From assembly GCF_020520425.1 (NCBI RefSeq), contig NC_079490.1:1302001-1366000 (forward strand): 64,000 bases of DNA, given 5' to 3'. Of this stretch, positions 9,045 to 19,491 are shown piece by piece (position 1 is the first letter of the stretch; each line of letters starts with the position of its first letter). Made by a program: the position numbers and the translations under genes. This DNA is from Spinacia oleracea (Eukaryota; Streptophyta; Magnoliopsida; Caryophyllales; Amaranthaceae). The notes beneath the pieces are model-generated. The model was not told the DNA's origin, did no database searches, and worked only from the letters and a program-made list of their open reading frames with translations.

Positions 9045-11891
9045 TTGTATTATTACTGAATAAATATGCAATTTAGCGGAAGTTTAATTATAAATTAAAG
9101 AAGATAAAATTATAGGTGAAAATAAGGAAATATTACGAATTAGGTTTAGTTTAAGTCCAAAATGAATCAATGTAAACTTGCATGATTAATAGCAAACACG
9201 ACGAAATCAACACTATACGTACATGTGCTACCCTCTTATAAGAGATGTGTAGTAATTTCATTTAATGATCATGATTTATTTTTTTTAAAAAAAACACTAC
9301 ACATGTGCTAAAAATATAGAAAATCAAGTGACACCTCCCTTAATTAAGCTAAATTAAGGAATCAAAATCAACAACAAAGTGACAAACACATGAACGAGGA
9401 ACAAAATTGGTATAATATGACAAGCTTAATTATTTAAACAAACAACATTCAAACAAAATTCCAACGAATTAAGATCATAATCTCTATCATTCACCGGAAT
9501 ATATGTTTTTTTCTGGTGTGTGTAGAGAGAGAGACACGGAGGGTAAGGTGACAAATGATGTAAGCGTGATTTTTTGATCTCAAGTTTTGGTACCACCTCG
9601 TGAAGACTGTGTAGAAAGCATTATATAAACTCTCTTGTCATAATTATCCTTATTCTATAATCTGCATGTATTCCTCAAGATCAATAAAGTTTTCCTCTCC
9701 TTTGCATGTTGACGTAATTAACCCGTTATTAATATTTCACGTTAAATCATGCATGTGTTCTTTATTTACGTACGTTCTTAATTATTTTTCTTGTATACGT
9801 TATAACAAAAGACATATCAGAATACATGCACGTCACGTCACGTTCGTCACAAGGACAATCACGGATCATACAATACATGGAGTAATTGAAAAAGGTTAAT
9901 TAATTATCTCCTTATATCATGCAAAACTCAACAACTAAAGCCTATAAATTGGGCTAAATTATGATAATCGACATACCATATACTATAAGTTAATATCAAT
10001 GTGATAGTAACACCCATAAAATGAGGAAGACTACATGCCCTTTTAGCCTTAGGCACATACAATGGACCAAACAAATAGAATCATCAATCAAAAAATTAAA
10101 TTATGAGATAAAAACCAAAGATATTAGAGTGTAACAATGGACAAAAGATTCATTTAGAGGTTTTTGTTGATAGCAAACAAGGTTTTTGGGTTCCACCTAT
10201 TTGAGTCACGAGACATAGAGAATGAATTTAGACAAAAGTTGGCCCTTAGTTTTGGCCCGACAAATGGAACCATTACTATTTAGTTTTTAGGTTTCTTTTG
10301 TTTGGAATGTGTATTATTAACCCCGTATACTAAAAGTGTTTTATTAAGAACTGGTTGAGTGAATTGGAAAGAGATAAATATATCGGGACCAAATATATTT
10401 ATGCGAGAGTAAAGTTGGGATCATTAAGACTATTTTAAGTATAGAGCGTGACAGTCTTTTGAGACAGGCCAAAAAGGAAAATGCGGCGACAAAAGTGAGT
10501 ATTATATATGTACCTTTTGTAATTTTAATTTAGTATGATGGATTTTTGTTTGTTTCACCTAAACAACAAAGGAGAGGAGGCATGATCGACAAAAATTTAG
10601 CATATTAAATGATACTTAGTACATATGATACCTGTAATTTGTGGGTGTTAAAGAAGGGCGCGTCTTTTCAACTTAAAAACATAAGTTTCATTTCTAATAA
10701 GTTCAGGTACGTTATAAGCCGTCAAGCAGGACATACCAAGTCAATAAGTTCTAATGAAATTCTACTACGTATAAGTTTACTCTCTTGCAATCAGACTTGA
10801 TCATCGGTTTCAATAAGTACCAACCAGGTCTAATAGTATCAATCATGTTTAATTATTTTTAATAAGTTTAGTTTAAATAAGTTCAGGTTTCATCTGGTGA
10901 AGATAACGCACCCCAATTAGGTAAACTTTTAAGGGGTGGTATCGATCTATCATTAGAGTTTGGAGCACATATACTTCGTTGTCTAAGGGTGTATTCTCTC
11001 ATCTTTAAATTAAAAATAAGTGTTAGGTCTAATAATTTCATATAAGTAATATGGAGTAATCAGATCTGATCAGGTCAATAAGTTTCAATCAGGTCCTATA
11101 AATTTTGATCAAGTCCTATAGGTTTGCTCTCTCCAGTTTACTCTTGCATCAGGTTTGATCAATCTGATCCAATAAGTACGTTTCAATCAGGTTAGATCAG
11201 GTCCTATCAAGTCAATCAATCAGTTCCAATAAGCTTAGCTCAACTCATATGAGTTCAAGCTTCATCTAACGATGAGAACGCTCCCTATATAAGTAAACCG
11301 ATCCAATCAGTACAGATAAGTTCATTTCAGATAACTTCAAATACGTTCAAATTTATCCGACGAAGAGAACTCCCCCTATGTAAACCTATCCATGTATAGT
11401 TATCCCTCTTAATTACATAGACATTGCCAATGAATTAGTTGAGAGTTGCACAAAGACCAATTCAAGATAAGAGAAGACGATCTAAGAATTGAAGCTTGTG
11501 GGAAGTGTACGTTGGTAATACACATATGCACATGGGATAGTATTAGGGTTGATGGTGGTTGACACCACAAGCTTAGGGTAGAGATGTCTAAGGTGGGCTC
11601 CATTATAATATTTGCATGATAATGAGTTGATGAAAATTAATTGATCGATATATAGATCATACTCCCAAACAAAAAGAGACAGTTGAATTAGAACCAAAGG
11701 TCATTGTTTCCACTGTACTAGACCTTATCATTTAAGGGGACCCTTTCATTTATAGGGTATGTGATCTAATATCTAGGGTTCTTAGATTTGAAAATGACTT
11801 TATTTTAGTAGTCTTCTAGCTTTATTGGTGATTTTTTTGGAGCCATTCGTGCTATCTATTTACTAATCCATGCACATATTTAATGCACGCT
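9045..11891. other. Intergenic DNA, with repeat-rich 10640-11380
   Basis: No gene is recognised. From about 10640 to 11380 the sequence is dominated by loose repeats of 'aataagttcag', 'caataagttt' and 'caatcaggtcctat', related to the interior of the TAAGTTCAG MITEs but without readable ends. The rest is AT-rich and featureless. Confidence 0.45.
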
Positions 11892-12375
11892 AAGTAGAAA
11901 AAGAGTATGTAGAAAAAGAGTATGTGATGAATGTTGTTTGGCTGGTAAAAAGTTAATAACATGAGAAATCGGAATTTGTTTATGAATTTATGATGGAATT
12001 TGGTGTCTAGGAAGCTATGGTAAGTAGAAAAAAGTATATGTGATGAACGTTGTTTGGCTGGTAAAAAGTTAAAAAAAAAATATGAGAAATCGAAATTTGT
12101 TTATGAATTTATGATGGAATTTGGTGTCTAGGAAGCTATGGTAAGTAGAAAAAGTATATGTACGTGATGAATGTTGTTTGGCTGGTAAAAAGTTAAAAAA
12201 ATATATGAGAAATCGAAATTTGTTTATGAATTTATGATGGAATTTGGTGTTTAAGAAGCTAAGGTAAGCAGAAAAAGTACATTTGATGAATGTTGTTTGG
12301 CTGGTAAAAAGTTAAAAATACGAGAAATCATAATTTGTTTATGAATTTATGATGGAATTTGTTGTCTAGGAAGCT
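11892..12375 (+). repeat. Tandem repeat, four copies of ~116-124 bp
   Basis: The block 'gttgtttggctggtaaaaag' occurs at about 11933, 12049, 12173 and 12292. Each copy is followed by 'ttgtttatgaatttatgatg' and then 'gaatttggtgtctaggaagcta'. Spacing is 116, 124 and 119 bp. Variation is mostly in an A-run and in the 'gtagaaaaagtatatg' spacer. It is a minisatellite with no coding content. Confidence 0.88.
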
Positions 12376-12604
12376 AAGCTAAGTACAAAAGTGGGAATTG
12401 TTAGAAGTAGGAAGGAGAATTTGTCACGGGTATTAGAAGCAAAGACAATATGAGTAGAAGAAACAAAAGAAATTGTTTTTATCTAGATAGAGACATGAGA
12501 AATGGGATTGTGTGGGAGTTGTACGAGTACTTGAACATAAATATCAGAGATATGAGATATGGGAGATTGGGAGGAAGTCTAGGGCAATATATTGCATCCA
12601 AAAT

Positions 12605-12832
12605 TAGGGATGGCAATTCTTAACCCGATTAGATAACATGGATCGAATCTTACCTGAAGTTAGTAAGGAAAACCACACCTGAAACGATCCTAAATGACTC
12701 TAATTCAACCTGATTTGACCTATTTATCATATTTTGTAGTAATATCAAGTTTTACACTATTTTTTTATATACTTTTAGGCATTATCCAAAATCAACCTGA
12801 AACCAACCCGTTGACCCCAATCGCCACCCTTA
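12605..12832. mobile_element. hAT-like MITE (TAGGGATGGCAAT ends)
   Basis: TAGGGATGGCAATT at the left is matched by the inverted right end TAAGGGTGGCGATT. Eight-base flanks are TCCAAAAT (12597-12604) and TCCAAAGT (12833-12840), seven of eight identical, as expected for an aged hAT insertion. The length is 228 bp with no coding frame. Confidence 0.82.
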
Positions 12833-13682
12833 TCCAAAGTCAATGCAAATTACTCTTACACGTGCTGATTAATTTTTTATTGCATACATATCAATACCAA
12901 TAAAGCCTTATTAGTGCCTGTAAATTAAAGAAGAGTTACCAAATAAACACTACCTTTGTACAAACAACATACAAATTTGTAACAATATATCAACGTTATC
13001 TGCATCAAAGATGAGCGCAAGCCACTACAGGAGTAACAGAACTCGACACGGATATAGTTGCACTCACTTTGCCTTTTAAGCTAGGTAACACTAATAAATA
13101 CAATAACATAGAATTATTTGTTTTGCACGAGGCACTACAATTTTTATTCTTATTTATACTATTTTTTATACAACACAAAATTATGAAATTCAAATATTTT
13201 CTAGCCATCGAATGTTTCAAATCATAACAAAATTCATAGCTAGACAACTTATAATGGCTATAACATATAGGGGTGCGGTTACGGCTTTCAATCGTACTAT
13301 TTTTTAATGTAAATAAAGTACTTTTCTTGGATTTTTGACAAGCTAGTTTCATGGTACTACTAAATTATTTGCCATTTTATTCATTGATTGGGAGGAATTA
13401 ATTATTGGGGGCCAAAATTCCTGCGCAGCCTATTTCATTTGTGATTGTAGAGTACGGAGTAAGAAATTATTGAGGGCAACACTATCTAAAATTAATATGA
13501 CAAGAATACAAATCAAATTGAGATAACTTTTTTGTAGTATAAAAAATAGAAATAAAAGTTGTTATCTTCACCTATTTTGATCTAATTTTTTTTTATTATG
13601 TATACGTACGTACAACTTTTCAAAGATTAGATTGTTGGTGTTGTTAGATTTTTAATACAAAATACAAATTGTATAAAGATAT
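12833..13682. other. Intergenic DNA
   Basis: AT-rich sequence. I see nothing in it beyond short homopolymers. A 115-codon minus-strand open frame (13005-13352) has AT-biased composition and no recognisable motif, so it is not called. Confidence 0.4.
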
Positions 13683-13868
13683 GGCTTTGTTCTATTCATC
13701 TTATTGTTATTGCTTATTAGATCAGACCAGCAAAATCAAACTAAATCAGACCAGAAATAGCAAAAAGCACTCACGAAAAATGAGAAAATATTCAGACCAA
13801 CTAGACCAGATCATACCATACCAAAAACTAAAAAATGTAAGACCAAAACAGGTGAAGAGAACAAGGCC
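13683..13868. mobile_element. Tourist-like MITE with TAT duplication
   Basis: GGCTTTGTTCTATTCATCTT at the left is matched by the inverted right end GGCCTTGTTCTCTTCACCTG. The triplet TAT flanks both ends (13680-13682 and 13869-13871). The interior has repeated 'aaatcagaccag' units. The ends match those of the elements at 30746-31217. Confidence 0.75.
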
Positions 13869-15016
13869 TATAAATTAACAGAATATAAAAATATAATGAA
13901 CATGCATGCAAGATGATATGTGGACTCAATAACATGGGAATATTGTTTTAGAGAACCGAATGCTATTCTGAAAACACATGCATGATACAAAGTCACGTAA
14001 GTAAATATTCCCTCTTTTCCTTTCAATTTCTTTTAGATAACAAAGAATGATCCTACTAAACTGACCCCTATCTTAAGATAATCAGCTCAGTTATATAGGT
14101 TAACGTTTGAACCACTTTCAAACACGTATAACGCGGCTGATGGGCTCGACCTTATGACTTTCAAGTCACAAATTAAGTGATCGAGTCCCCGACCAACTTA
14201 TGTTGGTTTACTTTCATATTTTTTTAGACGTACATTATCCATATATATCACTTGCCAACCAAGGAATTGAAAATTTAGCATTTTGTGGATTATTATTTCT
14301 TTAGAAAAAGGAGAATATTTAAGGGACCATTATTTATTTTTATTTTCTTCCACTATATTTTCTCAACCTATTGCATTATTGCAACAAGCATATATAGGGA
14401 GTAATATTCAAGGGACCATTTTAGACAATCTTCTTTAGATAACGAAATATTTTAGGCTATGCTATTTTAAAGAAGGAAACAAACAACCTATAAAGTCTAA
14501 ATATTAATCAACCTTGCATGATAGTGTACGTTGTAGATGTTACCTTCCATCGTATCCTGTCTAGGAGTGTTTTATACTCCGTAGTCTTATAGGCTTTGTA
14601 GCCTCTCCACTTTATAAAAGTTTGCAACATTCTTTTATATAACAACTTAGATTAGATTAGATTAGTATAATTATGTAACTACAAAATTCAAATTACCCTT
14701 GAAAAATCAATTGTAAATTATTCTATCAGCTTCCGAATTATCGAAAAAAATCCAAATTATAAAAAAATGAAGGCTATATACACCCCTTTTTTTTTTTACC
14801 AATTTTGGAGATTTCAGGACTCGGTCTCAAAAACTCAAAAGATTTTGGGGGATATCTGCCCGTCATAGAAGGCACTTTGAAACCATCAAACACCATTAGT
14901 TGAGACTTAAAGGATTAGAATGATATGGATTCAACAACATGAGTTTTATTACATGTTTATAGAAAGGGAAATCGAGCAACGATTGGCTTGCACACAAAGG
15001 TGTTACTCAACACATC
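13869..15016. other. Intergenic DNA
   Basis: No gene is seen. Around 14140-14205, 'ctcgaccttatgactttcaa' and 'tgatcgagtccccgacc' have the look of a decayed tRNA-derived SINE, but no box A/box B pair or tail can be fixed. Confidence 0.35.
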
Positions 15017-15200
15017 CAGGGGCGGATCTTTGTTGTGGCTGGGGTTGGCCTGGCCCCCCCGGCCGGAAAATTTTATAGTGTATTTTTAGTTACGGCCCCC
15101 CCCCCCCCAAAATTTGTGTATAATTGTATAATTACATAGTATATTGCTTAATTTTTTTTCTACCGGCCCCCCTCGTAAAACCGTTCAAGGTCCGCCACTG
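15017..15200. mobile_element. hAT-like MITE with perfect 8-bp duplication
   Basis: CAGGGGCGGATCTTTG at the left is matched by the inverted right end CAGTGGCGGACCTTG. AACACATC flanks both ends exactly (15009-15016 and 15201-15208). The interior includes long C-runs and pairs of 'ggccccccc' blocks. The length is 184 bp. Confidence 0.92.
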
Positions 15201-15632
15201 AACACATCAACATCCATATCTTACATAGTGCACTATTAGAGTTATGGTATAATTTTGAACGATGATTCTTGGTGCGTGGCTATCCCACGTCTAACTCCTC
15301 TGTAGTTTATTTTTATTTTCGTGTGTTTTTCTTTTATTTAGATTTCAGATCTATGAAAAAAACTTATTATTTAAGATATGGATTATGATACCCTTCTTGC
15401 AAGAGTGAGTTTATGTACATTTCTTCAAATGATGGTCTTTGAATATCTTTTCTATATTGAATTATGATTTGGTACATCTTTATCTAAAAGGGAAATTAAA
15501 AAAAAAAACTTAAAGCAAGGTGACTTTACCCTTGTAACTAGAACAATATTAAAGTTGGTTTCATTTCATTGACTTAAAACCTAAAATTAACCAATACTAT
15601 TAGCAATTTTCGCTAACCAGATACACTAAACG

Positions 15633-15758
15633 ACTGTATAGTAATTTTCGCTACATAACGAAAGATTCTTGTACAAAAGAACGCGTTACTAAATTACTGT
15701 AAAGTAATTTTCGCTACATAACGAAAGACTCTTATACAAAAGAACGCGTTACTAGTTA
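15633..15758 (+). repeat. Direct duplication of a 63-bp unit
   Basis: The unit starting 'actgtatagtaattttcgct' at 15633 is repeated from 15696. Both copies contain 'acataacgaaaga' and 'acaaaagaacgcgttact'. The two copies differ at only a few positions. A third, partial 'caattttcgctaac' precedes at about 15604. Confidence 0.85.
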
Positions 15759-16973
15759 ATATCCGTTTGTGTCACATGATCCACACATGATACATCAAAA
15801 ATAGTTCTATAAATGGAAATGGAAAGGGAATTGAAATTTGTTAATTAATTCATTGTCTACTCAACCTATTTTGACAAGTCTACAATGCTAAACCTTTTGT
15901 TAATGTCAACATTTAATTTTATGTCCTTCAAAGTTTTGCTCCCTTAAACAAGAATTACTATAATGCCCATAATTATATTATCAAAGGACGCTATAATTTG
16001 TCATAAGCCTTCATGATGGCACAACACGAGGAATATCTCAAAAGATGAGTCCATTACATAATTCACAACCATTACTTTTTATTTTTTTCAAAAATTACGG
16101 TAGAGGTCGGTTTGTTTCAACTTATTTTGACTTATTTCATCATAAATAAGAGCAGGTAAGTCTAACAAAAGTAAATTTTTTTGTCAAAATAAATACTTTA
16201 TCACGTTTCTTTTTCGGCCGTTTCAGAATAATGGATGAATAACATTATTAAAAATGTGTTTACGTACTTCACCTAACATGACCAACTAACTTTTTCAACC
16301 TTCACACTCCTTTATTTCCTTCGTTTTATTTGGCAATTAAGTATATTTAGTTAAACTGTGTCAACTAAATGTATGAATATTACTAAAGTTAATTTGTGTC
16401 AATTAAATAAGAACTGATAAAGTATTGCATTAAGCAACTCATTTTGTGGTTCGCGTCTACTATTTTCTTAAACTGTATGCACAAGAAAGTGTGATATTTA
16501 TTACGATTTGAAAGGAGTCGAATCTACAAGGACATATGGTTAATTTACCTATTCAAATAATTTAATACACAAAATAAGTTCAGATAAAATATTTTAATAC
16601 ACAAAATAAATTCAGATAAAATAATTTAATAAATAAAATAAGTTCAGATAATTTAATTTCAGTAAAAATCAAATGGAAGAAAAGCCAGATTTTATTTGTT
16701 GCCTCATTCATAATCATAAATTCCACGAGGAAAAGAAAAAGATAATAGAATGAAGCAAACTTATGTGCACCTCACGTGACCATTAACAAAATTACTATAC
16801 ACCCCTCAATATTTTATCAACACCTATTAGCATAAAACTAAAATACCTAAACTACCCCTACAATTATTAATTTTTACGGAGTACTTCTATATACACTAAA
16901 AACTTTGCCCAAATTAAAAGTAAAAGAAAAAAAAGGAGAATAATAACTAACTCTGACATTTTGCATCAGAAAT
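15759..16973. other. Intergenic DNA downstream of the kinase gene
   Basis: A half-element of the TAAGTTCAG family starts near 16107 ('ggtttgtttcaacttatttt'), and 'aaataagttcagataaaata' units recur at 16560-16650. No second terminal repeat is found. The 3'UTR of the minus-strand kinase lies within the last few hundred bases. No other gene is seen. Confidence 0.4.
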
Positions 16974-18206
16974 TCAGAATTCCGTTAGTGAAACCCTTTC
17001 CTCCGACAAGGAGGACAAAGTCCGCCCCGGCGACGGCGGCAATGACGGCGGCAACCTCGACTTGGGAAAATATTCACGTACGTCAAACGTTACGACATTC
17101 GTTAAGTCGACGTCAACCGTCGCCGGAACAATCGGCGGCCGTTCAACTTCCGTTAGTAGGTCCCACCTCAACCCTTTAAAAAACTCATGTTCTTTAATCT
17201 CCTCCGCCCCTCTAAAATGACCCAACCGTTTATTCGGGTCTTTCTCTAACAACCGTTCGATCAAATCTGTAAGTGACGTCCGTTTTCCGATGAACTCCGG
17301 TTTTATCATTAACACGTTTCGAAACGTTTCTTTTCTGTTTTTGCCACGAAACGGTGTTCTACCGTATAACATCTCGTATGCGAGAATACCAAGGGCCCAC
17401 CAGTCAACGCCGAACTCGTGACCTTCACCTCTCACCACCTCCGGCGAAACGTACTCCTCCGTGCCGACGAAGGAATTTGAGCGTTTTCCGGCGGCGAAAC
17501 TCGCTCTCCTGGGTGAAACACGGGCGGATTTCGGCTTTCTTAGACCGGTATCGATATTAGCTCCGTATGTTAGAATTCGGGTTAAGTTGTTCCGTCGCGG
17601 TGGTGGCGGCGGTGGCGGAGGCTTACACTCCTTAAAAAAAGCCATATCCATTTCGGAAGAACCCAAACTTACCGGCTTCTTCTTCCGAAACGACGACAAC
17701 TTCCTCGAAAGATCAAAGTCCGTGAGTGTCACGTGACCGGAGCTTTGCACCAGAACATTCTCCGGCTTCAAATCCCGATACGCAATCCCCATACTATGAA
17801 GATGCGCAAGAGCACACACGATCTGAGCCAGGTAGAATTTAATCGCGGCGGAGCTAAAAACGCGGTCGTTTTGGGTGTACCGGAGAACATTCAGATCACC
17901 GCCGCAGCAAAACGGGACAGCCCAGCCCATCAACTCATGGGTCTCGAATGAGCCCAGTAACGTAGGGAGGAATGGGTGGTTTTTCATGGTGGCTAACACC
18001 GACATTTCCCACCGTGCACGGCGTTGGGCGTCGTTGTGTTTGTGGTAAAGTAGCGATTTCTCGACTACTTTGAGGGCGAAAGGGGTGGTTGCATCCGGGT
18101 CGGAGTCGGAATCGTGGGCTAAGAATACGGTACCCATTGCGCCTTTTCCGAGGACTTTGATTGCCCGTATGTTTTCTATGTTGAGGTTTTTCGGGTGGGG
18201 CTCCAT
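16974..18206 (-). CDS. OXI1: AGC-VIIIb protein kinase, OXI1-like (410 aa)
   Basis: Serine/threonine kinase of the plant AGC-VIII group. The closest family I recognise is OXI1/AGC2, which acts downstream of PDK1 in oxidative-stress and root-hair signalling. The glycine loop GKGAMGTV is at 20-27, the ATP-binding lysine in ALK at 46, the pairing glutamate in RWEMSV at 67, and the catalytic loop YRDLKPEN at 143-150. DFD replaces DFG at 163-165, the hallmark of this group. An insertion of about 75 residues (166-243), with a run of nine prolines at 195-203, precedes the activation segment SNSFVGTEEYVSPE (243-256). The APE glutamate is present as SPE. The C-terminus ends in LTEF; a canonical PDK1-docking FxxF would have Phe at the first position. 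There is no intron. The length is normal for the family. The ATG at 18206 is preceded by an A/G-rich leader. The gene is GC-rich and clearly under coding constraint. Assignment to OXI1 rather than its AGC2-2 paralogue is not certain. Confidence 0.92.
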   Translation of the reverse strand: MEPHPKNLNIENIRAIKVLGKGAMGTVFLAHDSDSDPDATTPFALKVVEKSLLYHKHNDAQRRARWEMSVLATMKNHPFLPTLLGSFETHELMGWAVPFCCGGDLNVLRYTQNDRVFSSAAIKFYLAQIVCALAHLHSMGIAYRDLKPENVLVQSSGHVTLTDFDLSRKLSSFRKKKPVSLGSSEMDMAFFKECKPPPPPPPPRRNNLTRILTYGANIDTGLRKPKSARVSPRRASFAAGKRSNSFVGTEEYVSPEVVRGEGHEFGVDWWALGILAYEMLYGRTPFRGKNRKETFRNVLMIKPEFIGKRTSLTDLIERLLEKDPNKRLGHFRGAEEIKEHEFFKGLRWDLLTEVERPPIVPATVDVDLTNVVTFDVREYFPKSRLPPSLPPSPGRTLSSLSEERVSLTEF

Positions 18207-18330
18207 TTTTTGGTGGAGGGAGAAAGAGAGAGGGATGAAGAATGGGGAAATGACTTCAAATGAGAGAGAAAGCTAATTAAAGATGTGGGGAGGAAGACGA
18301 TGATGAGATATAAATAGTATGGCTGGTTTT
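18207..18330 (-). promoter_or_regulatory. Kinase 5' leader and presumed core promoter
   Basis: On the minus strand, a TATA-like 'ctatttatatc' lies about 100 bp upstream of the kinase ATG (plus strand 18308-18318). The leader between is purine-rich on the plus strand ('gagagaaagagaga'). The transcription start cannot be seen. Confidence 0.35.
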
Positions 18331-18539
18331 ATTTATTTTGGGGTTTTTCCTTTATTTAAAAGTGTGGTCGTGTTGTATTATGGTACGGATTTTTCATGAA
18401 ATGCCTCTTATTTTCGATTCACTCTATATAAATGTTTTGTACTTTATTTAGTTTCATAATTTCATCAAATATCCCGATCGATTAACAAATATAAACTTTT
18501 ATATAAGATGGTCTTACACAAAATACTGTATTGTGTCCT

Positions 18540-18965
18540 ATAATTAAGTTAATCGATCAATGAAATCAATTAGTTAAGTAAGGAACAAATTAGTTAAGCA
18601 TTGTAATTACTTAAGCATAGAACTAATTAGTTAAACAATGCAACCAATTAAAATTAAGCACAAAGCAGTATTTTCGATAAAAAGGTCATAAACAAAAGTT
18701 GTCTATTAACAAATGCATAATGCCATCAATGACTAGTGATCGTTAACTCCATAAATTAAGCAATGGAATCAATTAGTTAAGTACCAGAAGTAATTAGTTA
18801 AGCACTAAAATCAATTATTTAAGCAATGAAACTAATTAGCTAAACACTTGAACCAATTAGTTAAGCAATCAAAGCGGTATTTTCGATAAAACGATCTAAC
18901 ACAAAAGTTGACGATTAGCAAATACATAATGTCATCAATGACTAGTGATCGTTAAATTCATTAGT
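18540..18965 (+). repeat. Two ~220-bp copies made of AATTAGTTAAGCA units
   Basis: Short units of the form 'aattagttaagcaatg' with variable linkers repeat about ten times. On a larger scale the block ending 'catcaatgactagtgatcgt' occurs twice (ends near 18752 and 18953), each preceded by 'gcagtattttcgataaaa' or 'gcggtattttcgataaaa'. It is a nested repeat with no coding content. Confidence 0.8.
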
Positions 18966-19074
18966 TCTTTTTTTGTTGTATAGAGAGCCATATAGGACAA
19001 GCCGGTCGACAAATAATATAGATGAAATTTAATCCTTGATATTACGTATCTTCTCTTTAATATTTTACCAATTA

Positions 19075-19376
19075 GAGCATCTCCAATGGTTGTTGCTAGG
19101 GACTAGCTTGAAATTTATAAAAGTTTCAAGCTAATAGCTAGACCATTGGAGTGAAAACAATAAATTAGCTTGGCCAAACAAATTAACTTAAACAAGCTAA
19201 TTTGCTTGACAACTAGCTCTCAAATGTTAATTGACAAGTGGGACAAATGAGACCAATTTAAATAGCAAGCTAGTTGCTAGCCATTGGAGCACAAATTAGC
19301 TAGACAATGAAATAGCTTGAAATCTTATGTGGCGTAACAAGCTAATTGTCAAATTAGCTTAACATTGAAGATGCTC
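19075..19376. mobile_element. MITE with GAGCATCTCCAATG ends, TTA duplication
   Basis: GAGCATCTCCAATGGTTG at the left is matched by the inverted right end GAGCATCTTCAATGTTAAGC. TTA flanks both ends (19072-19074 and 19377-19379). The interior holds 'caagctaatttgcttg'-type inverted blocks capable of folding. The length is 302 bp. A 3-bp TTA duplication fits PIF/Harbinger. Confidence 0.8.
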
Positions 19377-19491
19377 TTAAGCTAGTTGACGCTTGTAACA
19401 TGAAAATCCATCATTTAATCATTAACCTATAAATTTATTTATTTTTTAATTTGGGTTTTTCCTTTATTTAAAAAGTGTGGTCGTGTTGTAT

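Larger units (their letters stand above)
18331..19491. repeat. Direct repeats of ~45 bp bounding a ~1.05 kb insert upstream of the kinase
   Basis: 'gggtttttcctttattta' followed by 'aaagtgtggtcgtgttgtat' occurs at 18341-18378 and again at 19453-19491. Between the copies lie the AATTAGTTAAGC repeat block and a Tourist-like MITE. The arrangement suggests that a block was inserted or duplicated about 130 bp upstream of the kinase ATG. The copies are too long for a simple target-site duplication. Confidence 0.8.

Noticed and set aside
13005..13352. 115-codon minus-strand frame in intergenic DNA
   Set aside because: AT-driven composition, Ser/Lys/Asn-rich, no splice context and no recognisable motif.
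17461..17736. Plus-strand frame opposite the kinase
   Set aside because: Shadow of the kinase activation-loop insertion; the glycine run is the complement of the proline run.
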